DNA from: an uncultured bacterium
GTDB taxonomy: Bacteria; Verrucomicrobiota; Lentisphaeria; Oligosphaerales; Oligosphaeraceae
Reading direction: 5' to 3'
Length of the DNA: 48,767 bases
Assembly (NCBI GenBank): GCA_900548225.1
Contig: URJM01000005.1
Span: forward strand, 1-48,767
Of this stretch, positions 1 to 8,745 are shown in pieces. How positions within the stretch are numbered: the first letter of the stretch is position 1; every line of letters starts with the position of its first letter. The notes below the pieces were generated by a model. It saw only the letters and a program-made list of their open reading frames with translations. It was not told the DNA's origin and ran no database searches. The position numbers and the translations under genes are program-made.

Positions 1-343
1 GTGCGTTGTCGGTGTCGCGTCTTGTGAAGGATATCATATATTCCTTGAGCCATGGGACGGCATCGCCATTGACGGTGGCGGTAACGGGGTCTTTCCCGTT
101 TCTTTCGAAGAGTACCGTATCTCCATTGACATCGAGCCGGAGGGTATCGTATGGCTTTGTAGTCTGACGGAGTCTTTTCCGTGCGATTCCCCTGATTGCG
201 AAATTGAATTCCTTTGACGCGGCTTCTACCGAAGTTTCGAGCTTCTTTGTCAGTTCCGGTGTATTGTCGAGGACATATTCTGCGGAGAATGCGGTGATTG
301 TGAGTGTGCAGACGAGTGCAAGGAGAGTCGCGATTCTGTTCAT
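1..343 (-). CDS. Secreted protein of unknown function, 3' part beyond window
   Basis: The minus-strand frame opens with ATG at 343 and stays open to base 1, giving the first 114 residues; the stop lies outside the window. The N-terminus (MNRIATLLALVCTLTITAFS, then AEY) is a clear signal peptide: basic start, about 15 hydrophobic residues and a likely AxA-type cut near residue 20, so the protein is exported. The mature part is hydrophilic, contains an FNFAIRGIARKRLRQ stretch and alternating short polar/hydrophobic segments that look like beta strands, and matches no family I recognise. An AGGA element lies upstream of the start. The gene follows the DUF4175-like gene by 52 bases on the same strand, so the two may be co-transcribed and act together at the envelope. 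Function is unknown; that it is a real gene is likely from the signal peptide and codon use. Confidence 0.7.
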   Translation of the reverse strand, partial: MNRIATLLALVCTLTITAFSAEYVLDNTPELTKKLETSVEAASKEFNFAIRGIARKRLRQTTKPYDTLRLDVNGDTVLFERNGKDPVTATVNGDAVPWLKEYMISFTRRDTDNA

Positions 344-395
344 TTGTCTTCTATCCTTTCCTGTGTTTGTAGGCGGGAGTGCCTGGCCGGGTACT

Positions 396-3300
396 TTACT
401 CCTGCATAAGCAGTCGGAAGTACTCCTGGGTCTGGGGGCGGAACTTTCGTGGCAGCGGCGTGGATTTTCGGAGAGTTGCCTCCGGGTCATTGCGCCGGAG
501 CCTTTCCAGCTGTGTCCGCAGGGCGTATGCGGCCTCGTCGAGTCTTTGGAGGAGTTCCTCGCGGTCGCGGGCGTTTGCGGCGACATCCTGTCCGAGTGCG
601 GTCAACTCCTCCAGTCCGAACTCCCTTCCGTATGATTTCAGGGTGGAGGATGCGGATTCGCGTGCGGCGCCGAGTTCTTCCGGGGTGGTTGCGCTGGCGG
701 CCATCTCCGCGAGTTCCTGGATGCTTTCGAGTGCCTGCATCAACTCCTCGGAGTTGAAGCGTGGGATTGCCGAGGAGGCCTCGTCGAGTTCACGTGCGAA
801 TTCCTCGATGGCATCCGCGGCCTCGCCCTGGCTTTTGGCGGCGCGGTCGAAGCGTCCATAGAGCAGTGCATTCGATGCGCGTGTCTGTGCGTTTTGCGCG
901 GCTTCGGCCATTGTGGAATCCATTGCCCTTGTGAGTGAAGATGCGGCCTCGGGGTAGTTTCGGGAGAGGCTTGCCAGTGTGGATGAAGTCTCCTCGCGCA
1001 GGCGTTGGAATTCCTGCCTGAGGGAATCCTGGCGGCTTTTGGCGGCGGCCTTTTCATCGGCATTCGGGGTTTCCCCCTGTGCGCTGGCTTTGGAAGATGC
1101 GGCCTCCGAGCGCTGTCGGGAGGCCAGCTGCGATGCGAGCTCCGACATTCGCTCCAGCTGTGTCCGTGCCTCCTTCCGGAGTGCCTCCTCCAGCTGTCCC
1201 TCTGCGGCAAGCAGGCTCGCCAGGGCGCGTTCCCCGCGCATTTTTGCCAGCGGAACATCCTCCCTTTCCAGGGCAAGCGTGAGCGCACCGAGTTCGCCGG
1301 ATGCATCCCTGAGGCTTCCGGCGGCTGCCCTTGCGGAATCGAAGGAGGCGACCTTTGGGGCGAGGATGTCGATGCGTGCCAGGAGGTCGCTTTCGGATGG
1401 GGCGTCTTCGGGCGTGAGTCCCTTGCCGAGGAGCCGGGAGTGTTCCTGCCGGATTCTGCGGGTCTCCTCGAGGGCCTTCTGGAGTTCATCCAGCGAGAAA
1501 TTCCTGTCCCCCTTTTCCAGGCGTTGCGAGGACTCTCCCCCCTGCGAACCACCCTCCTCGCCAGAGGAGCCTCCGGAGGCCTGGGCCATCATCTGCGCAT
1601 TCTGCTTAAGGAGATATGAGAGCCGTGTCAGAAGCGAGAGTGCGGAACTTTGTGGTCGGCGCGAAAGGGCGATGGCTCCCGAATCGACGTGGGAGGCGGC
1701 GGATTCAAGTGCCGTGACAGCGCCCAGGAAGAAGTCGCGCATCTCTGGAGGAAGCTCCCGCACGCCCGCGCTCCTTGCGATGGCGACCTGGCGCCCCGAG
1801 ACTGCCAGTGCGAGGGCGCGGAGCTCCTTTGAGAGGCCGTCCCTCGACTGCCGCAGCTCCTCCTCCGTGAGATACTGCTGCCGGTTGAGGAGCGTCTGGG
1901 TCTCCCTGAGATGTCTTTTGCACTCTGCGACAAGGTCGTCGACATTGACCTCGTGCCTTTGCGCGTCGCCTGGAGACGGTTCGGAGGGCGGCGTATTGCT
2001 GTCCTGTCGTGGCGGCACGACTGTCAGGAAGAAGAGCGTGCTTCGTGCGATGGGCGGCGTGCCGTCGCGGTTGTCCGTCGCCTCAAGCCATCCGGTGACA
2101 ATCTGGCCGGGCGTGACATCTCCGAAATCCAGTGTCGTCTTGACTTCGAGAGAGTGCCTTGGGGGCTCTTCCCAGAGTTGCACAATGTTTTCCGGGGAAT
2201 CGTCGACAGTCCAGTGCAGTGTGACGTTTGCGACCCCGAAGTCATCGGAGACCTTTGCGGAGAGGGCAGCCGTTTCGCCTGCGAGAAGTTCGTCATCCTC
2301 CTTTGGCGCAATGAGTTCAACAATGGGTGGCAGGTCTGGATGGACTGTGACGGCAAACTCCGTCTGCGTCCTCCGTTCCAGTGAATTCTCGAAGATTGCG
2401 AGATAGCGTGTCGTCCTTTCCGGGGCGAATGCGGCCGGGTCGACTGCGCTTTTGGAGTCCGCCTCCTGCAGGCGCCAGTGTTCACCCTCGGGCATTCTGC
2501 ACGTGGCGGAGAGGACTTCCCCTTCAACGACATCAATGTCGGAGAACTCCGTGAAGGATCGTGGTTCTCTGCCCGTGTATTTTGGGGGAGTCGTGCGGAG
2601 GGAGACCTCCAGGGGTGCGGGTGGGAGATAGACTCCGACCTCGAGCCAGCGTGAGGTTGCGCGGGGCGTCACGACCCGCAGTCGGGTCTGTTCCGTCAAG
2701 TCATAGATTGTGAGCTTCCAGAGCCCATCGGCTGCCGGGGTCATTCTCTCGCGGCGTGGCGTGCCGTCGTTTCCCCTCACGCTTTCGAGGAAGACAGGGG
2801 ATGCACTGGCGTGTCGAAGGAGACTTGCCTCCACCGGCAAGTCCTGGTGGATAGGCAGGAGCGTGTCGGCGAGGCGGATTTGGATTGCGGGCTTGCCCAG
2901 GAGGGTGCATCCCCAGTCGTGCCAGCTTTCCGCCCCGGCGCGCCCGAGGGCGAATAGAGCCAGGAGGGAGAGTGCGAGCAGCGGAAGCCTCAGCCTGGGG
3001 CGCAGCCGCGGGCTTTTGTCCAGGGGGCTGTCCTTCGACAGATACCGTTTCTGGAGCAGGGCGAGGTATTCCCTTTGGAAGTCCGTGGGCTGCGTGGATG
3101 CGGCCTCTAGTTCGAGTGCCGCGTCCAATGCGCATTCATCTTCGGGGCAGTCGAGCTGATAGAGTTTGCAGAGACTTCTGAGGGAGTTCCGGCGCAGTGC
3201 GTTGCGGAGCGAGAAGGCGAGCGCGCCCAGTGACGCCAGGATGGCCGCCGTGAGCGTCCAGAATACCGTCCCCTCCTGGAATCGTCCTGCCAGGAGGGCG

Positions 3301-3464
3301 GCAACCGCCAGGGGCGCGGCCAGCGTCCCGACGGTTTCCCAGACGCCCTCGGCGAGCACCCTCCTTCGCGCAATCCTCCGAAGCGCCCTTGTGACAACCG
3401 GGGCGTGTGAGCCAGCCCTTTGGAGCACCTCTGGCGGCCGCGCTGGGGTTTCTTCGGAGACCAC
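396..3464 (-). CDS. Large DUF4175-like membrane-anchored coiled-coil protein
   Basis: A 1022-residue protein with two adjacent hydrophobic segments at about residues 45-90 and a third at about 155-175, then a long periplasmic-looking part. The middle (about 280-490) is beta-rich and Ig-like, with a PPIVELIAPKEDDELLAGE motif near 380. The C-terminal half (about 500-1022) is highly charged and rich in E, A, S, R and L, typical of extended coiled coil, and ends with RKFRPQTQEYFRLLMQE. Size and layout resemble the DUF4175/TIGR02302 membrane proteins, which in Planctomycetes and Verrucomicrobia often sit near MoxR/von Willebrand genes; no such genes are visible here. The start is GTG (GTG GTC TCC), 22 bases after the pgi stop, so it probably belongs to the pgi transcript. 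The biochemical role is not known, and the family name is a recollection from domain order, not a search. Confidence 0.75.
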   Translation of the reverse strand: MVSEETPARPPEVLQRAGSHAPVVTRALRRIARRRVLAEGVWETVGTLAAPLAVAALLAGRFQEGTVFWTLTAAILASLGALAFSLRNALRRNSLRSLCKLYQLDCPEDECALDAALELEAASTQPTDFQREYLALLQKRYLSKDSPLDKSPRLRPRLRLPLLALSLLALFALGRAGAESWHDWGCTLLGKPAIQIRLADTLLPIHQDLPVEASLLRHASASPVFLESVRGNDGTPRRERMTPAADGLWKLTIYDLTEQTRLRVVTPRATSRWLEVGVYLPPAPLEVSLRTTPPKYTGREPRSFTEFSDIDVVEGEVLSATCRMPEGEHWRLQEADSKSAVDPAAFAPERTTRYLAIFENSLERRTQTEFAVTVHPDLPPIVELIAPKEDDELLAGETAALSAKVSDDFGVANVTLHWTVDDSPENIVQLWEEPPRHSLEVKTTLDFGDVTPGQIVTGWLEATDNRDGTPPIARSTLFFLTVVPPRQDSNTPPSEPSPGDAQRHEVNVDDLVAECKRHLRETQTLLNRQQYLTEEELRQSRDGLSKELRALALAVSGRQVAIARSAGVRELPPEMRDFFLGAVTALESAASHVDSGAIALSRRPQSSALSLLTRLSYLLKQNAQMMAQASGGSSGEEGGSQGGESSQRLEKGDRNFSLDELQKALEETRRIRQEHSRLLGKGLTPEDAPSESDLLARIDILAPKVASFDSARAAAGSLRDASGELGALTLALEREDVPLAKMRGERALASLLAAEGQLEEALRKEARTQLERMSELASQLASRQRSEAASSKASAQGETPNADEKAAAKSRQDSLRQEFQRLREETSSTLASLSRNYPEAASSLTRAMDSTMAEAAQNAQTRASNALLYGRFDRAAKSQGEAADAIEEFARELDEASSAIPRFNSEELMQALESIQELAEMAASATTPEELGAARESASSTLKSYGREFGLEELTALGQDVAANARDREELLQRLDEAAYALRTQLERLRRNDPEATLRKSTPLPRKFRPQTQEYFRLLMQE

Positions 3465-3486
3465 GCCGTTTCTTTCTTTGGAGTCC

Positions 3487-5121
3487 CTACATCCGGTCCT
3501 TGAGCCGTGCGATGATTTGCGACGTGGACTGGTCGTGTGCGAGGGGGGTTCCTGCCGGCGCCGCGAAGTCCTTTAGGATATTCTTTGCGAGCACCTTTCC
3601 GAGCTGGACTCCCCACTGGTCGAAGGAGAAGATATTCCAGACTACGCCCTGTGTGAAGATCTTGTGTTCATATAGGGCCATGAGGCGCCCGAGGGTTCGC
3701 GGGTCGAGCTGGTCTGCGATGAGTGTATTTGTCGGGCGGTTTCCCTCGAAGGTCTTCTGGGCGGCGAGTGCGTCGGAGATTCCTGGCTCCTCCGCCTTCA
3801 CCTGTTCCGTGGACTTGCCGAAGGCCAGCGCCTCCGTCTGTGCGACGAAATTCGCCATCAGCTTCCTGTGGTGGTCTCCGACCGGTGTCTGCGACCGGCA
3901 GAATCCGATGAAGTCTGCGGGAATCAGCTTTGTGCCCTGGTGGAGGAGCTGGAAGAAGGAGTGCTGGCTATTGGTGCCGGGTTCGCCCCAGATGACGGGG
4001 CCTGTCTGCCAGGTGACCCGTCTGCCCTGGCGGTCGACGGACTTTCCGTTTGACTCCATCGATACCTGCTGGAGATGTGCGGAGAAGCGGTGCATTGCCT
4101 GGTCGTAGGGCAGGATTGCGTAGGATTGTGCGCCGTAGAAGTTGTTGTACCAGATGCCGAGGAGCGCCATGATGACGGGCAGGTTCCTTTCGAGGGGCGC
4201 TGTGCGGAAGTGGTTGTCCATTTCGTGGTGCCCCTCAAGCATTTCGAGGAAGCGTTCCGGCCCGATTTGAAGCATGATCGGCAATCCGATTGCGGAGCAG
4301 AGCGAGTATCTGCCGCCGACCCAGTTCCAGAATGCGAACATGTTCTCCACGTCGATGCCGAAGCGTGCCACCTCCTGGGCATTTGTGGAGACTGCGACAA
4401 AGTGCCTTGCGATTGCGTCCGTGGACGCGAAGCTGGAGAGAATCCAGTTTCTGGCGCTGTTCGCATTGGTCATCGTCTCCTGGGTGGTGAATGTCTTCGA
4501 GGCGATGATGAAGAGCGTCTCCGCGGGGTCGAGTCCGCGCAGTGTATCGCAGAGATGGAATCCATCCACGTTTGAGACGAAGAAGCACTTGAGCTCGGGG
4601 GTTCCGAATGCCTTCAGCGCCTCGCATGCCATCTTCGGGCCGAGGTCGCTGCCGCCGATGCCGATGTTGACGACATTGCGGATGCGTTTGCCCGTGTATC
4701 CGCGCCATTCGCCGGAGCGCACCTTTTCGCAGAAGAGCGACATCTGGCCGAGGACTCGGTTCACCTCGGGCATCACGTCCACCCCGTCCACGAAGATAGG
4801 CGTATTCGACCGGTTGCGCAGAGCGATATGCAGAACAGCCCTGTTTTCGGTCTGGTTTATCTTCTCGCCTGTGAACATCGCCTCGATGTTCTCCTGGAGC
4901 CCTGCCTCCCGTGCCAGCGCGAAAAGCAACTCCATGCCCTTGTCGTCAATGCGGTTCTTCGAGTAGTCCAGGAAGATGTCCTGGAATTCGGCATGGAAGC
5001 GTTCCGCCCGCTTCGGGTCGTCGGCGAAGAGCTGTGGAATCGTGATGTCGCGGGTGGCCTCGAAGTGCTTCTGCAGGGCATCCCATGCGGGAGTGGATGG
5101 ATTCTTCATCTGGATTGTCAT
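3487..5121 (-). CDS. pgi: Glucose-6-phosphate isomerase
   Basis: Interconverts glucose 6-phosphate and fructose 6-phosphate in glycolysis/gluconeogenesis, in the cytoplasm. The 544 residues match the long bacterial Pgi class (E. coli about 549). Family landmarks are visible in order: NIGIGGSDLGPKMACEAL at about 152-169, SKTFTTQETMTNA at about 208-220, GGRYSLCSAIGLP at about 269-281, the QQVSMESNGK segment with catalytic Glu356, EPGTNSQHSFFQ with catalytic His387, and FDQWGVQLGKVLAK with catalytic Lys509. All catalytic positions are intact. It lies between a TatD-family gene (26 bases upstream) and the DUF4175-like gene (22 bases downstream) on one strand, consistent with a shared transcript. 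With transketolase in the same gene run it contributes central carbon metabolism. Identity is secure. Confidence 0.97.
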   Translation of the reverse strand: MTIQMKNPSTPAWDALQKHFEATRDITIPQLFADDPKRAERFHAEFQDIFLDYSKNRIDDKGMELLFALAREAGLQENIEAMFTGEKINQTENRAVLHIALRNRSNTPIFVDGVDVMPEVNRVLGQMSLFCEKVRSGEWRGYTGKRIRNVVNIGIGGSDLGPKMACEALKAFGTPELKCFFVSNVDGFHLCDTLRGLDPAETLFIIASKTFTTQETMTNANSARNWILSSFASTDAIARHFVAVSTNAQEVARFGIDVENMFAFWNWVGGRYSLCSAIGLPIMLQIGPERFLEMLEGHHEMDNHFRTAPLERNLPVIMALLGIWYNNFYGAQSYAILPYDQAMHRFSAHLQQVSMESNGKSVDRQGRRVTWQTGPVIWGEPGTNSQHSFFQLLHQGTKLIPADFIGFCRSQTPVGDHHRKLMANFVAQTEALAFGKSTEQVKAEEPGISDALAAQKTFEGNRPTNTLIADQLDPRTLGRLMALYEHKIFTQGVVWNIFSFDQWGVQLGKVLAKNILKDFAAPAGTPLAHDQSTSQIIARLKDRM

Positions 5122-5147
5122 GATTTTTACAGTTTTGTCACTGAATG

Positions 5148-5885
5148 TCAGGGTGATTCCTCAACTTGGAGGAATCGTTTGAAATTTCGCTGGATGGCGG
5201 CCTCAAGTTCCCTTGGGTCTTCCTCCCTGAGTTCTGCCAGCCTATTGACGAGCCTTGGGATTTCCGTGGTGTCGTGTCCTCTGAAGGGTGCGTCGCTATC
5301 AACGAGGAGTCGGTCCTGCGGGATGCATTTGAGTGTTTTCAGGAAGTTTTTTCCTGGGCATTCGGCATCGAATCCCAGCGAGAAGAAGATTTTTGGCAGT
5401 TTTAGGAGTTGTCTGGTCTCCTGTGGTGTTCCGTGGAATCCGTGTGCCAGTGTCCTGACCTCCTTGAAATCCTCGAGGATTGGGAGCGCGTCGTTGACGC
5501 ACCGAACCAGATGCAGGATTGCTGGCCGTCCCAGTCGTTGTGCGGCATTGAGTTGCCTTTTCAGCCAGGTTTTCTGCGCATCGAGGGTTTCGCGTCGTTT
5601 CTGGCATCCGTCCAACCCGACTTCTCCGACGATGGCGCCGGGATTCTCCGTGAGGAGCTCCTCCAGTTTCCGGATTGTCCTTTCCAGTGGGAATTCGTGG
5701 ACATGCCACGGGTGGACTCCGATGGCCGGCGTGAGAGTGCCGTGGCTACTGCCGGCGGTTGCCAGGACCTCCGCCCAGTCATCGGGTGTTATGCCGCAGA
5801 GTAGTGCCGCCTCCGGTGCCTGGCCGCCCGATTTGCCGAGGCGGAGTGCGCCGAGGTGGAGGTGGCTGTCGATGTATGGGCACAC
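5148..5885 (-). CDS. TatD-family metal-dependent hydrolase
   Basis: A 245-residue TIM-barrel metallohydrolase of the TatD family (DNase/exonuclease-type enzymes; exact substrate uncertain). The metal-binding landmarks are present: DSHLHL at residues 6-11, IGVHPWH, GEVGLDG, the His of ILHLVR, AHGFHGTPQET and the Asp of VDSDAPF near the C-terminus. The usual family form of the last motif is ETDAP; here it reads VDSDAP, which keeps the catalytic Asp. The start is GTG at 5885, placing the HxH motif at residue 8 as expected; the Shine-Dalgarno is weak. The gene is 66 bases after nadC and 26 before pgi on the same strand. Whether it acts on DNA or is one of the divergent TatD paralogues cannot be decided from sequence alone. 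Confidence 0.9.
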   Translation of the reverse strand: MCPYIDSHLHLGALRLGKSGGQAPEAALLCGITPDDWAEVLATAGSSHGTLTPAIGVHPWHVHEFPLERTIRKLEELLTENPGAIVGEVGLDGCQKRRETLDAQKTWLKRQLNAAQRLGRPAILHLVRCVNDALPILEDFKEVRTLAHGFHGTPQETRQLLKLPKIFFSLGFDAECPGKNFLKTLKCIPQDRLLVDSDAPFRGHDTTEIPRLVNRLAELREEDPRELEAAIQRNFKRFLQVEESP

Positions 5886-5951
5886 TGTGGCGTGGTTGCG
5901 GAGTTGCGGCTTCGCCCCGTCTTCGGGGCGTTTCCTGCGGCGTCCAGTTTT

Positions 5952-6824
5952 CTAGAGGATATCGAGTCCGATATCGACTGCGGGTGCGGAGTGTGTGAGT
6001 GCGCCTGACGAGACGAAGTCGAGGCCGAGATGTGCGAGTGACGGAAGTCTTTCGAGGGTGATATTTCCGGAGGCTTCTGTCTTTGCGCGTCCTGCAATCA
6101 GTCTGATTGCCTCGGCCATTTGTTCGTTTGTCATATTGTCGAGGAGGATGTATTCGACTCCCGCCTCGGCGGCGGCGACCACATCCGCCATTGAGTCCGC
6201 CTCAACCTCGATTTCCAGGTTCGGGTACTTTTCACGGCAGGATTTGACTGCGTATTCGATTGAGTGGGAGCCACCAGCGCGGCGTGCGAGTTCGCGGTGG
6301 TTGTCCTTGATCATGATGCGGTCGTAGAGTCCGATGCGGTGGTTCTGTGCGCCTCCCATGAGGACGGCGTATTTTTCGACGAGGCGGAGTCCGGGCTTTG
6401 TCTTGCGCGTGTCCAGCAGCTTTGTGTTTGTGTCGTGGCCGAGTGCCTCGACGTATTTACGCGTGACCGTCGCGATTCCGGAGAGATGCTGGAGGATGTT
6501 GAGTGCGGTGCGCTCCCCTGTAAGGATGGCGAGCGCATTGCCCTCGACGGTGGCGATGCGGTCGCCTGGATTTGCGATTTCGCCATCCTGGAAGTGCTGG
6601 ATGAATTCCACGTCGGAGCTGAGTTCGCGGAAGAGGATTTCAAGAATCGGGAGCCCTGCGACGACGCACTGTTGGCGGGGGATGAAATGCGCGACCGTGG
6701 TCTGCTGTGCCGGGACAACCGCCAGGGTGGTTGCGTCCCCGCTTCCGACATCTTCGGTGATGGCCCGTTGGCAGAGGTCTTTAAGGATCGATTCGTTCAG
6801 ATAATATGGGAGATGTGCTGACAT
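5952..6824 (-). CDS. nadC: Nicotinate-nucleotide pyrophosphorylase (carboxylating)
   Basis: Quinolinate phosphoribosyltransferase: converts quinolinate and PRPP to nicotinate mononucleotide, CO2 and pyrophosphate in de novo NAD synthesis, cytoplasmic. The 290-residue length is typical. Clear family motifs: GERTALNILQHLSGIAT near 105-121, TKLLDTRKTKPGLRLVEKYA near 133-152, GGAQNHRIGLYDRIMIKDNH near 156-175, EVEADSMADV, and SGNITLERLP followed by FVSSGALTHSAPAVDIGLDI at the end. The substrate-binding Arg and Lys residues in the TRKTKPG and MIKDNH segments are retained. nadA and nadB are not in the window, so its pathway partners lie elsewhere. It sits 56 bases after the WecA-family gene and 66 before the TatD-family gene on the same strand. 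Confidence 0.96.
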   Translation of the reverse strand: MSAHLPYYLNESILKDLCQRAITEDVGSGDATTLAVVPAQQTTVAHFIPRQQCVVAGLPILEILFRELSSDVEFIQHFQDGEIANPGDRIATVEGNALAILTGERTALNILQHLSGIATVTRKYVEALGHDTNTKLLDTRKTKPGLRLVEKYAVLMGGAQNHRIGLYDRIMIKDNHRELARRAGGSHSIEYAVKSCREKYPNLEIEVEADSMADVVAAAEAGVEYILLDNMTNEQMAEAIRLIAGRAKTEASGNITLERLPSLAHLGLDFVSSGALTHSAPAVDIGLDIL

Positions 6825-6880
6825 AAGAACTTAGTAGGGGTGGATACTCGGGGCGAGGGATTCCTGTGGTCTCGAGCTAC

Positions 6881-7966
6881 CTACCCTTCGGGAGGGTGCG
6901 CCCCCAGCTGAATCAGCAGGATCAGCGTCACCATTGCGAGCATTTGGGCGAGAATGAGGAATGCGATTGTCGGGGGAGTCCAGATGAGTGCCAGGGCGCC
7001 TGTCCCCGCAAGAAGGGACAGCAGCCAGATGGCGACGACCGCCTTCGGACGGGAAAGCCCCAGCGCGACGAAGCGGTGGGAGATGTGGCGGTTGTCCCCG
7101 ACGTAGACGGGCTTGTGGAGATGGAGGCGGATGAGGACGACCGTCACCGCATCCAGAAGCGGTACCGCCAGCACCAGCAGGGGAATCGAAACCGCCAGGA
7201 TGCTGGGGGTGTTTTCGTGGTGGTAGAAGGTGGTGATGATGCAGGAGACGCCGAGAAGATAGCCCAGGAAGTGGCTCCCGCAGTCGCCCATGAAGACCGA
7301 TGCCTTCGGGAAGTTGTAGAAGAGGAATCCTAGGACGACTCCACCCGAAAGGGCGGAGAGCAGTCCGACGAAGTACTGTCCGCGGACGGCCGCGATTGCG
7401 AAGAAGAATCCGAATGCAATGAGTGAGACTCCCCCCGTCAGTCCGTCCATGTTGTCGAAGAAGTTCATTGCATTGATGATTGTTGTGAGCCAGAGGACCG
7501 TCAGGATCCATGAAATCCAGGTTGGCACCACTCCCACAAGAATCCTGGAGCCGAAGGTGGCGGTGACTGCCGCGACAATCACCTGGAAGGCGAGCTTCCT
7601 GCCGGCGCCAAGCGCGCGGCGGTCGTCAATCGCCCCCATGACCGCCAGTGCAGTCGCACACAGCGCAATGACAAGGAGCGACCACTTTGCCGACGAGAGC
7701 CCCGACAGTCCGACGCGGATGCCCTCGGGAAGGAGGCCGCGGATTAGCAGCGCCCCGATTATCCCCAGCACAAGCAGCGCAATCCAGGAACCCCACATTG
7801 CAAGGCCGCCAACCACCGCCGTAGCACGGACATGGTTCTTGTGCCCCTCGCTGTGGGGGCGGTCAACCAGCCCCATGGCAAAGGCGCGCGCACGGAATGC
7901 CCTGGTCAATGCCGCCGAAAGCAGCGTCGCCACAAGCCATACGCAAAGTTGTAGAACAAGCCACAT
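6881..7966 (-). CDS. WecA/TagO-type polyprenyl-phosphate sugar-1-phosphate transferase
   Basis: An integral membrane glycosyltransferase of the MraY/WecA (GT4) superfamily, which moves a UDP-N-acetylhexosamine sugar phosphate onto undecaprenyl phosphate to start synthesis of an O-antigen, teichoic acid or other surface glycan. The 361-residue protein has about ten hydrophobic segments. Family motifs: DRPHSEGHKNH at 35-45, AIDDRR with the Asp pair at 114-115, NFFDNMDGLTGG at 168-179 (catalytic Asp region), MGDCGSHFLGYLLG at 226-239 and the cytoplasmic HISHRFVALG at 294-303. The last motif is the WecA/TagO form, not the MraY form. No other surface-glycan genes adjoin it; its neighbours are cmk (71 bases upstream) and nadC. 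The donor sugar, probably GlcNAc, is inferred from family only. Confidence 0.88.
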   Translation of the reverse strand: MWLVLQLCVWLVATLLSAALTRAFRARAFAMGLVDRPHSEGHKNHVRATAVVGGLAMWGSWIALLVLGIIGALLIRGLLPEGIRVGLSGLSSAKWSLLVIALCATALAVMGAIDDRRALGAGRKLAFQVIVAAVTATFGSRILVGVVPTWISWILTVLWLTTIINAMNFFDNMDGLTGGVSLIAFGFFFAIAAVRGQYFVGLLSALSGGVVLGFLFYNFPKASVFMGDCGSHFLGYLLGVSCIITTFYHHENTPSILAVSIPLLVLAVPLLDAVTVVLIRLHLHKPVYVGDNRHISHRFVALGLSRPKAVVAIWLLSLLAGTGALALIWTPPTIAFLILAQMLAMVTLILLIQLGAHPPEG

Positions 7967-8037
7967 TGCAGGAGTCGTGCTTAAGTGTCTGCCCTCTTTC
8001 GCCGAAGCGATGGAGGCAGGGAGTGAAAGGGGATTGG

Positions 8038-8736
8038 TCAGGGATGTCCAGACAGAACGATTTCCGCCAGCCTGTCGGCGACCTCGTTGGCGTCCAGTCC
8101 ATCTGTCTGGACGATTATGGAGTCCGGGGCGGGCTTGAGCGGTGCGACCTCGCGGGTCGAGTCGATTTTATCCCGCCGTGCGATGTCTGCGGCGACGGAC
8201 TCGAGTGTCGCCCCGTCTGTCACCTCGTCGGTCTGCGCCAGCCTTCTTCTTGCCCTTTCCAGCGGCGAGGCCGTGATGAAGAACTTGAACTTCGCATTCG
8301 GGAAGATTACCGTTGCGATGTCACGCCCCTCCATCACGATTCGCCCAAGGGACTTGCATTCGCGCTGGAGTTCCAGGAGCCAGCTTCTGACTCCCGGGAT
8401 TCTGGCGACCTGGCTGACGATTGCCGCGACCTGCGGCGACCGTATCTCCGCCTGCCTGACGGGAGTCCCGTTCAGGAAGAGCAGTGGCCGTCCTTCGACG
8501 ATTCTGTAGTGCAGGTCGAGGTCGGCGAGCATTCTGACGACGGCGTCCGGGTCGTCGTCCGGCGAGATTCCGAGGGCGAGTGCCTTCCAGGAGACAGTGC
8601 GGTACATGTCTCCTGTGTTGATGTAGTATCCTCCGATGCGCGCAGCCAGGAGCCTGGCTGCGGTGCTCTTGCCGGAGGCGGCCGGTCCGTCAATCGCGAC
8701 CTGGAAGAACTCTCCTGTAGGCGTTGTTTCGGCCAT
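8038..8736 (-). CDS. cmk: Cytidylate kinase
   Basis: Phosphorylates CMP and dCMP with ATP in pyrimidine nucleotide supply; soluble and cytoplasmic. The 232 residues fit the bacterial Cmk size. Visible motifs: P-loop GPAASGKST at 17-25, NTGDMYRTVSWKAL (the TGxxYR substrate motif), the NMP-binding insert with VRQAEIRSPQVAAIVSQVA, VMEGRDIATVIFPNA and the lid segment ASPLERARRRLAQ. The start ATG lies only 9 bases after the rseP stop, and its AGGAG Shine-Dalgarno overlaps that stop, so rseP and cmk are almost certainly translated from one message. Cmk is often a neighbour of rpsA in other bacteria; that is not the case here. Confidence 0.96.
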   Translation of the reverse strand: MAETTPTGEFFQVAIDGPAASGKSTAARLLAARIGGYYINTGDMYRTVSWKALALGISPDDDPDAVVRMLADLDLHYRIVEGRPLLFLNGTPVRQAEIRSPQVAAIVSQVARIPGVRSWLLELQRECKSLGRIVMEGRDIATVIFPNAKFKFFITASPLERARRRLAQTDEVTDGATLESVAADIARRDKIDSTREVAPLKPAPDSIIVQTDGLDANEVADRLAEIVLSGHP

Positions 8737-8745
8737 CTTCTCGTG

